Assembly: GCA_947258385.1 (NCBI GenBank)
Contig: CAMYII010000093.1
Coordinates: 1-37,623, forward strand
Reading direction: 5' to 3'
Origin: Acidiferrobacterales bacterium
GTDB taxonomy: Bacteria; Pseudomonadota; Gammaproteobacteria; Acidiferrobacterales; SZUA-150
DNA length: 37,623 nt
The notes beneath the pieces were generated by a model. It did no database searches and was not told where the DNA came from. It worked only from the letters and a program-made list of their open reading frames with translations. This document shows, one piece after another, positions 8,222-16,248 of the stretch; position 1 is the stretch's first letter; the number at the start of each line of letters is the position of its first letter. Made by a program: the position numbers and the translations under genes.

Positions 8222-8370
8222 TAAGTTCCAAGTTTCAAGTAGCAAGAGGAGCGAGGGCGGACTGCTTTTTTACTTGCTACTTGCTACTTGCTACTTGCTA
8301 CTTGCTACTTGCTACTTGCTACTTGCTACTTGCTACTTGCTACTTGCTACTTGCTACTTGCTACTTGCTA
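8222..8370 (+). repeat. Heptanucleotide repeat element 2 (inverted minor arm + 14 TACTTGC units)
   Basis: This element has the same design as the one before cbbO. Four degenerate reverse-orientation heptamers (8222-8249: TAAGTTC, CAAGTTT, CAAGTAG, CAAGAGG) are followed by a spacer of about 21 bp ending in six T residues. Then come fourteen perfect TACTTGC units from 8271 to 8368, plus two bases. It fills the convergent gap between cbbO and the aldolase gene. The last three bases (8368-8370) form the TAG stop of the aldolase on the minus strand. Because 7 and 3 are coprime, the array is open in several frames and encodes an artificial repeating heptapeptide. Confidence 0.95.
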
Positions 8371-9396
8371 ATAGACGTCTTGTATGGCATGCAGCAGCTC
8401 GACCCCTTCGCGCATCGGCCGCTGGAAGGCCTTGCGTCCGGAGATCAGCCCCATTCCGCCGGCGCGCTTGTTGATCACCGCGGTCCTGACTGCCTGGGCG
8501 AGATCGTTCTCTCCGGAGGCCCCGCCTGAGTTGATCAGCCCGGCGCGCCCCATGTAGCAGTTCACCACCTGGTAACGCGTGAGATCGACAGGATGCTCCG
8601 AGGTCAGCTCCGAATAGACCTTCTTGTGGGTTTTGCCGAACTTCAGCGCGTTATAGCCGCCGTTATTTTCGGGTTGTTTTTGTTTGATGATGTCCGCCTC
8701 GATGGTGACCCCTAAATGATTGGCCTGGCCGGTGAGGTCGGCGGACACATGGTAATCCACGCCATCCTGCTTGAATGCGGGGTTACGAAGATAGCACCAG
8801 AGAAAACAGACCATGCCGAGCTCGTGGGCGTAGCGGAACACCTCGGTGATCTCCTGGATCTGACGATGCGATTCTTCCGAACCGTAATAGATGGTGGCGC
8901 CGACCGCCACCGCCCCCAGCTCCCACGCCTGTTCGACACCGGCGAACAGGATCTGATCAAAGCGGTTGGGGTAGCTCAGCAGCTCGTTGTGATTGAGTTT
9001 GACGATAAACGGAATGCGGTGCGCGTATTTACGCGCCACCGAGCCCAGCACGCCTAGGGTGGAGGCCACGGCGTTACACTGCCCCTCGATGGCCAGCTTC
9101 ACGATATTCTCTGGATCGAAGTACGCGGCGTTCGGGGCAAACGATGCGCCGGCGGAGTGCTCGATCCCCTGATCGACAGGCAGAATGGAAAGATGGCCCG
9201 TGCCCGCCAGCCGCCCGTGATTGAAAATTGATTGCAGGTTGCATAATACCCGCGGTCCGCGGTCGGAGATCCCGTGCACGCGCTCGACAAAATCCGGCCC
9301 GGGAAGATGCAGCTGCTCCTTCGGCACAGTCTTGCACTGATGCTGCAGCAGGTTGCCCGCCTCGCTGCCCAGCAGTTCGACGATGCGATCAATCAT
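8368..9396 (-). CDS. fbaB: Class I fructose-bisphosphate aldolase (DhnA/FbaB type)
   Basis: A 342-residue TIM-barrel aldolase of the archaeal/bacterial class I type. Recognisable segments are [13 protein letters not shown] near residue 70, [11 protein letters not shown] near 135, [16 protein letters not shown] near 165-180, and a C-terminal phosphate-binding loop ([12 protein letters not shown]). It cleaves or forms fructose-1,6-bisphosphate through a lysine Schiff base without metal, serving gluconeogenesis or the Calvin cycle. The ATG at 9396 has an AAAGGAG ribosome site 7-8 nt upstream. The reading frame stays open far upstream (to about 10017), but that extension overlaps the small gene at 9413-9634 and has no family similarity I can see, so it was rejected. 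The TAG stop is contributed by the neighbouring heptamer array. Confidence 0.92.
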   Translation of the reverse strand: MIDRIVELLGSEAGNLLQHQCKTVPKEQLHLPGPDFVERVHGISDRGPRVLCNLQSIFNHGRLAGTGHLSILPVDQGIEHSAGASFAPNAAYFDPENIVKLAIEGQCNAVASTLGVLGSVARKYAHRIPFIVKLNHNELLSYPNRFDQILFAGVEQAWELGAVAVGATIYYGSEESHRQIQEITEVFRYAHELGMVCFLWCYLRNPAFKQDGVDYHVSADLTGQANHLGVTIEADIIKQKQPENNGGYNALKFGKTHKKVYSELTSEHPVDLTRYQVVNCYMGRAGLINSGGASGENDLAQAVRTAVINKRAGGMGLISGRKAFQRPMREGVELLHAIQDVY

Positions 9397-9412
9397 AGCG
9401 GCGCTCCTTTGC

Positions 9413-9634
9413 TTATGCCTTGGTGGCGCTGTCCCGGTAATGCGGGTCCACCCAGCAGCGGGGCAGGGCCTCGCCTGATGTGAATACGAGCTCGGCCTTG
9501 GCGAAGCCGGCCGGGTCCTGCAGTTCCTCACCCGCGTGGAACCGCCCCTGGACCTCGTTCTTAAAGGGGTCGAACAGGGCGCTGAGATCCAATATCTCGA
9601 CGACATCACCGGACGGTCTGTGCTTGAGGTACAT
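9413..9634 (-). CDS. Small conserved protein of unknown function upstream of aldolase
   Basis: A 73-residue acidic protein with no transmembrane segment or signal peptide and a single cysteine near the C-terminus ([12 protein letters not shown]). I recognise no domain. It is likely a real gene: the ATG at 9634 has a strong AAAGGAG site, and the gene ends 16 bp before the aldolase start with its own ribosome site between, so the two form an operon. The sequence looks compact and single-domain, with motifs [14 protein letters not shown] and [13 protein letters not shown] role tied to the aldolase or to carbon flow is only suggested by position. Confidence 0.8.
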   Translation of the reverse strand: MYLKHRPSGDVVEILDLSALFDPFKNEVQGRFHAGEELQDPAGFAKAELVFTSGEALPRCWVDPHYRDSATKA

Positions 9635-10049
9635 GGCGTGGCTCCTTTCGTTGCCGTTGGCAGCTGGTGCCCCGGGGAGGCATGCCGGGCACCGTCCTGC
9701 ATCCCGTCAACTGCCGATTTTCGACCAATCCCGCCGCCCATGCAATGACAGGGATCAAATGCGTTGATTCTCGACTCGCGCCATCCGCCCCGGCAGCGGA
9801 GCATAGACCCGGCTCGTTGCGACCCTGTGACCCGGCGGCAGGCGGGCTTTCGACTCTGCAAGGATTTTCTGCGAAAATTACGCCTGGCAGGATGCTGAAA
9901 CAGTCCTTCCATGGACGTTTTCGACTCGGCTCGCCAGCCGTAGAAGAGGCTGGGGCCTGGGGTCTTTCTTTCATGAACGCCTCTTGCGAGGCGGGCACGA
10001 CGACTGGCCGGGCCCAAGCAAACAACGAACGCACAACCAGGGATTTTTC
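9635..10049. other. Divergent intergenic region between the aldolase operon and the PfkB kinase
   Basis: About 415 bp with no supported gene. It should contain promoters for both flanking operons, but I saw no convincing -35/-10 pair. It holds one copy of a palindromic repeat (9882-9925). Open frames crossing it lack ribosome sites and look like antisense or chance frames. Confidence 0.5.
9882..9925 (+). repeat. Dispersed palindromic repeat, copy at 9.9 kb
   Basis: The segment begins GCCTGGCAGGATGCTGAAA and continues with a GTCC/GGAC hairpin around the loop TTCCAT. The same GGATGCTGAAA...GTCCTTCCATGGAC pattern recurs after lptD at 21274-21300. The first part, CCTGGCAG..TGCTGAA, matches the left arm of the inverted repeat at 21453-21469. 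Its stem is eroded compared with the copy after lptD. Confidence 0.75.
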
Positions 10050-10982
10050 ATGTCAGCGCTTATTTGTGGATCTTTCGCCTACGACACCATTATGGTGTTC
10101 AACGATCATTTCAGGAACCATATACTCCCGGATAAGGTTCACATCCTAAACGTCTCCTTCCTCGTCCCCGAGATGCGCCGCGAATACGGCGGCTGCGCCG
10201 GCAATATCGCCTATAACCTGAGATTACTCGGTGGAGACCCGCTGCCCATGGGCACCGTCGGCAAGGATTTCGGCCCTTATGCACAGTGGATGGATCGATG
10301 CGGCATCAGCCGCAGGCATATCAAGGTGCTCGATCACACCTACACCGGGCAGGCCTTTATCACGACCGACCGCGACGATAACCAGATCACGGCCTTTCAC
10401 CCTGGGGCGATGAGCCTGTCCCATGAGAACAAGGTCTCCGATGCCGAAGGCGTCACTATCGGCATCATCTCACCGGATGGCGGTGAAGGGATGGTCCAGC
10501 ATGCCGCCCAGTTCGCCGAGGCCGGGATTCCCTTTATCTTCGATCCGGGCCAGGGAATGCCGATGTTTGACGGCAACGACCTGTTTACCTTTGTCGAACA
10601 GGCGACGTGGGTGACGCTCAACGACTATGAGGCCCAGTTGATGCAGGAGCGAACCGGCAAGACGCTTAAAGAGCTCGCCCCGCATGTCGAAGCGCTTATC
10701 ATTACGCTCGGCGGCAAGGGGTCGCGCATCTACACGCGCGACAAAGAGATCGAGGTCCCCGCGGCGGCGCCGCAGATGGTCAACGATCCAACCGGCTGCG
10801 GCGACGCCTATCGCGCCGGGCTGCTCTACGGTCTGATGCAAGACATGGACTGGGAGACCACGGGACGCATCGCGGCGCTCATGGGCAGCATCAAGATCGA
10901 GCACCACGGTACCCAGAACCATCATTTCGAACGGGACAAGTTCGACCAACGTTTCAAGGAGAGTTTCGGTTACAATTTTTAG
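10050..10982 (+). CDS. PfkB-family carbohydrate/nucleoside kinase
   Basis: A 310-residue ribokinase-fold kinase. The N-terminal PfkB signature region reads YGGCAGNIAYNLRLLGG near residue 47, and the C-terminal ATP/anion-hole motif reads NDPTGCGDAYRAG near residue 250, with the catalytic Asp of GxGD present. An internal segment, VTLNDYEAQLM, is typical of adenosine-kinase-like members. It should transfer phosphate from ATP to a sugar or nucleoside hydroxyl; substrate cannot be told from sequence alone, but bacterial adenosine kinase-like activity is a fair guess. I chose the ATG at 10050, which has an AGGGA site, over an upstream in-frame ATG at 9984 whose extra residues do not resemble the family. 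The next gene, another kinase-like protein, starts 132 bp downstream. Confidence 0.87.
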   Translation: MSALICGSFAYDTIMVFNDHFRNHILPDKVHILNVSFLVPEMRREYGGCAGNIAYNLRLLGGDPLPMGTVGKDFGPYAQWMDRCGISRRHIKVLDHTYTGQAFITTDRDDNQITAFHPGAMSLSHENKVSDAEGVTIGIISPDGGEGMVQHAAQFAEAGIPFIFDPGQGMPMFDGNDLFTFVEQATWVTLNDYEAQLMQERTGKTLKELAPHVEALIITLGGKGSRIYTRDKEIEVPAAAPQMVNDPTGCGDAYRAGLLYGLMQDMDWETTGRIAALMGSIKIEHHGTQNHHFERDKFDQRFKESFGYNF

Positions 10983-11114
10983 GGGATCGAACCATGCCCG
11001 GGATCCCCGGTGAGACGGTATCACGGCACCCACTACCCAGCGGCTCAAGGCCGTCATGCATGGCGGCATCGGTGCCGACCGACCCCGACCCCGGTCTGCA
11101 AGGAGTGGTCTGCA

Positions 11115-12695
11115 ATGGCAAACGCGCAACCCGGTGCTTCCCTCGTCAAGGCGCTGCAAGACCCTGCGCGCTATGACCATCCCGTCACCACCATCCACGT
11201 AATAGAAACGCATATCTCCTGGGTCGTGCTCACGGGACCGTACGCCTACAAGATCAAGAAACCCGTTGACCTGGGCTTTCTGGACTTCTCCAACCTGGAC
11301 AAGCGCCGGTTTTATTGCGAGGAAGAGTTGCGCCTCAACCGTCGCTTCGCGCCGCAGCTCTACCTGGAGGTCGTGCGCATCACCGGCACGCCGGGCGCCC
11401 CGGTGCTCAATGGCCCGGGCAATGCCATTGAATATGCCGTCAAGATGGTACAGTTTCCCCAGGAGGCGCAGTTGGACCGGATCGTTGCGCGTAATGCCTT
11501 GAAGGCACGACACATCGATTGGTTGGCGCAGCGACTCGCTGAGATTCACGCTGCCGCCCCGGTCTGCGCCCCGGATCGCCCCTACGGCGCACCCGAAGCG
11601 GTCTTTCGGCCGGTCGGGGAAAACGTCCGGCAGATCGGTCCACGCCTCGCCGCTCGCGACCTGCCGCAGCTGGAGCGGCTACGGACCTGGAGCGAGTCGG
11701 CCTTCGCACGCCTGACGCCGGTGTTCCAGCAACGCAAGCGGGACGGGTTCATCCGCGAATGTCACGGGGATGCCCACCTGGGCAACGTCGTGCTGCTCGA
11801 GGACCGCATCGTCTTTTTCGATTGCCTTGAATTCAACGAAAGCCTGCGCTGGATTGACGTAATGAGCGACGTGGCCTTTCTCATCATGGACCTGGAGCAC
11901 CGCAAGCACGCCTATGACGCGCATCGATGCCTGAACGCCTATCTGGAGCATACGGGCGACTACGCCGGCCTCGAGGTGCTGCGATTCTATCAGGCGTACC
12001 GGGCACTGGTGCGCGCCAAAGTGGCCTGCATTCGCGCACAGCAGAAGGGGTTTGCACCTGAAGGGGAGAGCCACTTTCACAGGGAATACCAGACCTACGC
12101 CGATCTCGCAGAATCTTATTCCCGCAGCCGGCCGGCAGCCCTGTTCATCACCCACGGCGTTGCCGCGACCGGCAAGACCACGGCCGCACGACTCCTGGTC
12201 AAGGCCTGCGGTGCCATTCACATCCGCAGCGATGTGGAACGCAAACGCCTGCACGGCCTGACGCCACTTGAGCGCAGCGGATCCGAAGTCGGGGGCGGCC
12301 TGTATACGACCGCGGCCACGGAAAAAACCTATCAGCGCCTTGCGGAACTGGCCGGCTCGGTCATCAAGGCGGGCATTCCGGTGGTGGTCGATGCGACCTT
12401 TCTCAAGCGCGCACACCGTGATGCCCTACACACCGCCGCCGGCTCATTGCAGGTGCCGTTCGTGATTTTTGATATCCAGGCCTCGGAAAGAACGCTGCGG
12501 GAGAGGATCCTGGCGCGGCAGCGCACAGGACGCGACGCCTCCGAGGCCGGCGTGGACGTGCTCGGGTATCAGCTGGCAAGCCAGGAGCCGCTGGCGGCGG
12601 ACGAAATGCCTTATGTGGTCACCATTAACAGCGAACACCCCCCGGAACAGGCGACACTGCTGTCGGTGCTCGCGCGGATTCAGCACTCGCAATAA
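11115..12695 (+). CDS. Bifunctional APH-like phosphotransferase / P-loop kinase fusion
   Basis: A 526-residue two-domain protein. The first 330 residues are an aminoglycoside-phosphotransferase-like kinase fold with the catalytic loop ECHGDAHLGNVV and the metal-binding Asp in FFDCLEFNE. The C-terminal 180 residues form a separate P-loop NTPase with Walker A GVAATGKTT, related to small-molecule kinases. Many proteobacteria encode this fusion, and its substrates are not known to me. The ATG at 11115 follows AAGGAG by 9 nt; an upstream in-frame start at 11010 adds only low-complexity, unlike-family residues. It lies downstream of the PfkB kinase on the same strand, so the two may be cotranscribed. 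A role in small-molecule phosphorylation is all that can be said. Confidence 0.82.
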   Translation: MANAQPGASLVKALQDPARYDHPVTTIHVIETHISWVVLTGPYAYKIKKPVDLGFLDFSNLDKRRFYCEEELRLNRRFAPQLYLEVVRITGTPGAPVLNGPGNAIEYAVKMVQFPQEAQLDRIVARNALKARHIDWLAQRLAEIHAAAPVCAPDRPYGAPEAVFRPVGENVRQIGPRLAARDLPQLERLRTWSESAFARLTPVFQQRKRDGFIRECHGDAHLGNVVLLEDRIVFFDCLEFNESLRWIDVMSDVAFLIMDLEHRKHAYDAHRCLNAYLEHTGDYAGLEVLRFYQAYRALVRAKVACIRAQQKGFAPEGESHFHREYQTYADLAESYSRSRPAALFITHGVAATGKTTAARLLVKACGAIHIRSDVERKRLHGLTPLERSGSEVGGGLYTTAATEKTYQRLAELAGSVIKAGIPVVVDATFLKRAHRDALHTAAGSLQVPFVIFDIQASERTLRERILARQRTGRDASEAGVDVLGYQLASQEPLAADEMPYVVTINSEHPPEQATLLSVLARIQHSQ

Positions 12696-13130
12696 GCTGG
12701 GCACAAGCGGCTATCGGGGCGATCATACTTAATAAGATATCGGTCCACCCTCCAGCCCATCGGTCCGCTGATAATTAGTATCTTCTAATATAAGGAAACC
12801 CGGATTAGGCTGGCGCCGCTGGCCGTCCAGCCAAGGTCTGTCTTTTTTCGAATACTGAGCTGTCTCAACATAAGTGCACGGCGCCGCCAACACGATCTGA
12901 GGCGCACACTCCGCAGGCCGAGGATGCAAAAACGCCCAGGAATGGTCCTTTTTGGGGGTAGCATCAGCCATCGCCGGCGCCAGGGCCGAACACCATACCT
13001 ATATATAGAACCAGCCTCCGCCCGCGGAGGCGGTCGTACCGCAGGGCCCAAACCCCTTGTAAAACAGGATCGCGCCCGGAAGACGCTGTTTCTCGGTGGC
13101 CTCCGGGCATGCCACCGCCTTACCTTGACA
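12696..13130. other. Non-coding stretch before the nrdJ promoter
   Basis: About 435 bp without a supported gene. A GGCTGG/CCAGCC stem (12808-12832), followed ten bases later by a run of T, may end transcription from the upstream kinase operon, but it is not a textbook terminator. A small CCTCCG/CGGAGG hairpin lies near 13015. I found no B12-riboswitch consensus although the downstream enzyme uses cobalamin. Confidence 0.45.
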
Positions 13131-13178
13131 CCACAACTTAATGGGTTTAGTCTCTTTTAAAACCACAAGATATAGTGG
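13125..13178 (+). promoter_or_regulatory. nrdJ promoter with two NrdR-like boxes
   Basis: A TTGACA -35 at 13125-13130 is followed, after 17 bp, by a weak -10 (TAGTCT, 13148-13153). Two NrdR-like boxes overlap and follow it: CCACAACTTAATGGGT at 13131-13146 and the better, nearly palindromic CCACAAGATATAGTGG at 13163-13178. They begin 32 bp apart, the three-helical-turn spacing usual for NrdR sites before ribonucleotide reductase genes. NrdR would repress when dATP is high. The downstream box is convincing; the upstream one is degenerate. Confidence 0.68.
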
Positions 13179-13256
13179 TTAGCAGTCAATAACGAACAAA
13201 ATCGGCGCTTCTCTAACGCCGCCCACTAGCATTCGCGCAGGAGGCATGACAAAACA

Positions 13257-15383
13257 ATGAAGGCAGCCACATTAGCGTCCCAACCGTCCGACATCAGCGA
13301 AATTCCCCTGCAACCAGCGTCCCATGATATCTGGGACAAGAAATACCGCCTCAAAAACAAGGCCGGGGAACCGATGGACCAGTCCATTGCGCAAACCTAC
13401 GAACGCGTTGCCCGGGCGCTGGCTGAGATCGAACCCACTCCCGAAAAGCAGGAAAAATGGTATGACAAGTTCCTCTGGGCCTTGTTGAACGGGGCCATTC
13501 CCGCTGGCCGCATCACCTCGAATGCCGGCGCCCTGGATCACAAACCGGCCACCAGCACCATCAATTGCACGGTCTCGGGGACCATTCCCGACTCCATGGA
13601 CGGTATCCTGGAGAATGTCCACCAGGCAGGGCTCACCCTGAAGGCCGGCTGCGGCATAGGCTACGAATTCTCCACTTTGCGCCCAAAAGGCGCATTTGTC
13701 AGCGGCGCCGGCGCCTATACCTCCGGCCCCTTGTCTTTTATGGATATCTTCGATGCCATGTGCTTCACCGTGTCCTCCGCCGGTGGGCGACGTGGCGCCC
13801 AGATGGGTACGTTTGATATCTCCCATCCCGATATCATCGACTTTATCCGCGCCAAGCGCGAAGACGGACGCCTGCGCCAATTCAATCTCTCGTGCCTGAT
13901 CACCGACGAGTTCATGCAGGCAGTGAAGAACGATGTCCAATGGGACCTGGCGTTTCCCGCCGACCCACAGGAACTCGACGAGTCCGATACCCGGATTGTG
14001 TGGCGTCCTTGGCCAACCACGGAGGGTTACATTACCAATGACCTCGGTCAGGTCGCATGCAAGGTCTATCGAGCTCTGCCGGCACGACGGCTGTGGAACC
14101 TGATCATGGCCTCCACCTACGACTACGCCGAACCCGGTTTCATCCTGATAGATCGCATCAATGAGATGAACAATAACTGGTTCTGCGAGAATATTCGGGC
14201 TACCAACCCCTGTGGCGAACAGCCGCTGCCTCCCTTTGGCTCCTGCCTGCTTGGCTCGGTCAACCTGACCAAGTTCGTCGAAAACCCGTTCACGGAACAG
14301 GCGCGCTTTAACTGGGAGAAATACCGCGAAGTGGTGAGGATCTTTACGCGCATGCTGGACAACGTGGTGGAGATCAACGGTCTGCCGCTGGGCCCGCAGC
14401 GCCACGAGATCACGTATAAGCGCCGTCACGGCATGGGGTTCCTGGGTCTGGGTTCGACGCTCACCATGCTGACCATGGAATACGGGGAGACAGAGTCGAT
14501 TGAGTTTACCGAACGGGTGGCCCGTGAAATGGCCGAGGTCGGATGGGAGACCGGCATTGAGCTGGCAGAGGAAAAAGGAGCGGCGCCCATCATGGAAGAT
14601 CAATTCACCATCACTGAGGAGATGCTGGCGAAACGGCCGGAAATGCGGGCAGACGGTTTAAAGGCCGGTGATGAGATCCCGGGTAAGGTGTTGCTCGCCA
14701 GATACAGCCGTTATATGCAGCAATTCGACAAGACCCTGACCGAACGCATCGCCGAGACCGGCGCGCGCTTCACCCACCATGCCTCGATCGCCCCGACCGG
14801 AACCATCAGCCTGTCACTGGGCAACAACGCCAGCAACGGCATCGAGCCCTCGTTTGCCCATCACTACAGCCGCAATGTGTTGCGGGAAGGACGCAAGACC
14901 AAGGAGAAGGTGGAGGTGTATTCCTACGAATTGCTGGCCTATCGCATGCTGATCAATCCTGATGCCTCACCTGACTCTGATGATCCGGCGGCGAAACTGC
15001 CGGACTATTTCCTGACATCCGAGGACGTCACGCCCACACAGCACGTTGATGTCCAGGCGGCGGCCCAGAAATGGGTGGATTCCTCTATCTCCAAGACCGC
15101 GAATGTGGCGACGGATTTTCCGTTTGAGGACTTCAAGGACATCTATATGTATGCCTATGAGCGCGGACTCAAGGGCTGCACCACCTTTCGTTTCAACCCC
15201 GAGGCCTTCCAGGGGGTGCTGGTGAAGGAGAAAGACCTCGAAAACACCCTCTACCGCTTCCAGCTGGACAATGACGAACTGGTGGAGGTCAAAGGCAACG
15301 AGGAAATCGAATACGACGGGGAGGTCCACACCGCGGCCAATCTCTACGATGCCCTCAAAGAGGGCTATTACGGCAAATTCTAG
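13257..15383 (+). CDS. nrdJa: Class II (B12-dependent) ribonucleotide reductase, catalytic subunit
   Basis: A 708-residue adenosylcobalamin-dependent ribonucleoside-diphosphate reductase. Family marks are INCTVSGTIPDS and GCGIGYEFSTLRPKG in the N-terminal half, the active-site loop NPCGEQ at residues 317-322 (thiyl-radical Cys319, Glu321), and the C-terminal barrel motif APTGTISLSLGNNASNGIEP. It makes deoxyribonucleotides with or without oxygen using cobalamin as radical source. The usual C-terminal redox-cysteine tail is missing and is supplied by the next gene, so this is the split NrdJa/NrdJb form known in Pseudomonas. AGGAGG lies 12 nt before the ATG at 13257; a four-codon ORF between them ends with ATGA overlapping the start. 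An NrdR-type promoter precedes it. Confidence 0.93.
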   Translation: MKAATLASQPSDISEIPLQPASHDIWDKKYRLKNKAGEPMDQSIAQTYERVARALAEIEPTPEKQEKWYDKFLWALLNGAIPAGRITSNAGALDHKPATSTINCTVSGTIPDSMDGILENVHQAGLTLKAGCGIGYEFSTLRPKGAFVSGAGAYTSGPLSFMDIFDAMCFTVSSAGGRRGAQMGTFDISHPDIIDFIRAKREDGRLRQFNLSCLITDEFMQAVKNDVQWDLAFPADPQELDESDTRIVWRPWPTTEGYITNDLGQVACKVYRALPARRLWNLIMASTYDYAEPGFILIDRINEMNNNWFCENIRATNPCGEQPLPPFGSCLLGSVNLTKFVENPFTEQARFNWEKYREVVRIFTRMLDNVVEINGLPLGPQRHEITYKRRHGMGFLGLGSTLTMLTMEYGETESIEFTERVAREMAEVGWETGIELAEEKGAAPIMEDQFTITEEMLAKRPEMRADGLKAGDEIPGKVLLARYSRYMQQFDKTLTERIAETGARFTHHASIAPTGTISLSLGNNASNGIEPSFAHHYSRNVLREGRKTKEKVEVYSYELLAYRMLINPDASPDSDDPAAKLPDYFLTSEDVTPTQHVDVQAAAQKWVDSSISKTANVATDFPFEDFKDIYMYAYERGLKGCTTFRFNPEAFQGVLVKEKDLENTLYRFQLDNDELVEVKGNEEIEYDGEVHTAANLYDALKEGYYGKF

Positions 15384-15428
15384 CGTCGCGGTGGAAATCA
15401 GACAGATTTACTGAAAAAGGAGGCCTGT

Positions 15429-16103
15429 ATGGCTATCAAGATCGATAAAAGGATCACGGGATACGAAATCGCGAAGGAGGAGACGCCTCCGGTGGCCGAG
15501 AGCAACGTGGTCCATATGCACGAAAAACTGGAGCGACCGGAAATGCTCCTCGGCAGCACCTATAAAATCAAGACGCCGCTGACCGAGCATGCGCTCTACG
15601 TCACGATCAATGACCTGGTGCTCAACCCCGGCACCGAACACGAGAAACGGCGCCCGTTTGAGGTGTTTATCAACTCGAAGAGCATGGAGCATTTCCAATG
15701 GATTGTGGCGCTAACCCGCATTATCTCTGCCGTATTCCGCAAGGGCGGGGACGTCACCTTCCTGGTAGAGGAGTTGCGCAGCGTATTCGACCCACGCGGC
15801 GGATATTTCAAAAAGGGGAAGTACACCCCCTCGCTGGTGGCCGAGATCGGCGACGTCATTGAGTGCCATCTGAAAATGATCGGCCTCATTGCGATTGAAG
15901 AAGACGACGAGCATCGCAAGAAATTCATCGCCCAGAAGCGTGCGGAGCTTCAATCCGGGCAGAACGAGAACCAATCTGCTGGTGATCAGGCCGGCGACTT
16001 TCCGTCTGAGGCCCATCTGTGCAACAAATGTCTTACCAAGGCAGTGATCAAGATGGATGGATGCATGACCTGCCTGAACTGCGGTGACTCGAAATGTGGA
16101 TAG
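15429..16103 (+). CDS. nrdJb: NrdJb, C-terminal accessory subunit of split class II ribonucleotide reductase
   Basis: A 224-residue protein that carries the part missing from NrdJa. Its body matches the TSCPD-type C-terminal domain of class II reductases (for example INSKSMEHFQWIVALTRIISAVFRKGGD). Its end is a cysteine-rich tail with CNKC followed by CMTCLNCGDSKCG, which should hold a zinc ribbon and the shuttling thiols that re-reduce the active site. The ATG at 15429 has AGGAGG 6 nt upstream, and the gap to nrdJa is 45 bp, so the two form an operon. In Pseudomonas both halves are needed for activity; that the same holds here is inferred. Confidence 0.9.
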   Translation: MAIKIDKRITGYEIAKEETPPVAESNVVHMHEKLERPEMLLGSTYKIKTPLTEHALYVTINDLVLNPGTEHEKRRPFEVFINSKSMEHFQWIVALTRIISAVFRKGGDVTFLVEELRSVFDPRGGYFKKGKYTPSLVAEIGDVIECHLKMIGLIAIEEDDEHRKKFIAQKRAELQSGQNENQSAGDQAGDFPSEAHLCNKCLTKAVIKMDGCMTCLNCGDSKCG

Positions 16104-16214
16104 CGGGTTGTCCATCCGAATTCGTAATCAGGAAAGAGGGAAGACCTCCGTTGACAAACAAAAAAAGTTAGAAAAAAGTTTGCAATTTTTTTTTGCACTC
16201 ATTACAGTTACGGC

Positions 16215-16242
16215 TTGACACGGTTTGTAACTGTGCTAGAGA
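16215..16242 (+). promoter_or_regulatory. Strong sigma-70-type promoter
   Basis: A perfect TTGACA (16215-16220) and TAGAGA (16237-16242) are separated by 16 bp, with a TG extension just before the -10. The 60 bp upstream are rich in A and T tracts like an UP element. Start of transcription would be near 16249. It drives the leader RNA and, through it, the lysine-rich gene. Confidence 0.7.
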
Positions 16243-16248
16243 TTAGAA

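Noticed and set aside
5944-8370. Possible CRISPR arrays
   Set aside because: Units are 7 bp and directly joined with no unique spacers, and there are no cas genes.
8274-8474. Open frame encoding a repeated LLATCYL peptide
   Set aside because: It is a translation of the TACTTGC array; three units make 21 bases, so a seven-residue repeat arises automatically.
8368-10017. N-terminal extension of the aldolase to 549 residues
   Set aside because: The extension overlaps a separate small gene with its own strong ribosome site, and family length is about 340.
12696-13256. Cobalamin riboswitch upstream of the B12-dependent reductase
   Set aside because: No B12-box consensus was found; NrdR-like boxes explain regulation better.
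13272-14603. Minus-strand open frame opposite nrdJa
   Set aside because: Antisense shadow of the conserved reductase with no independent support.
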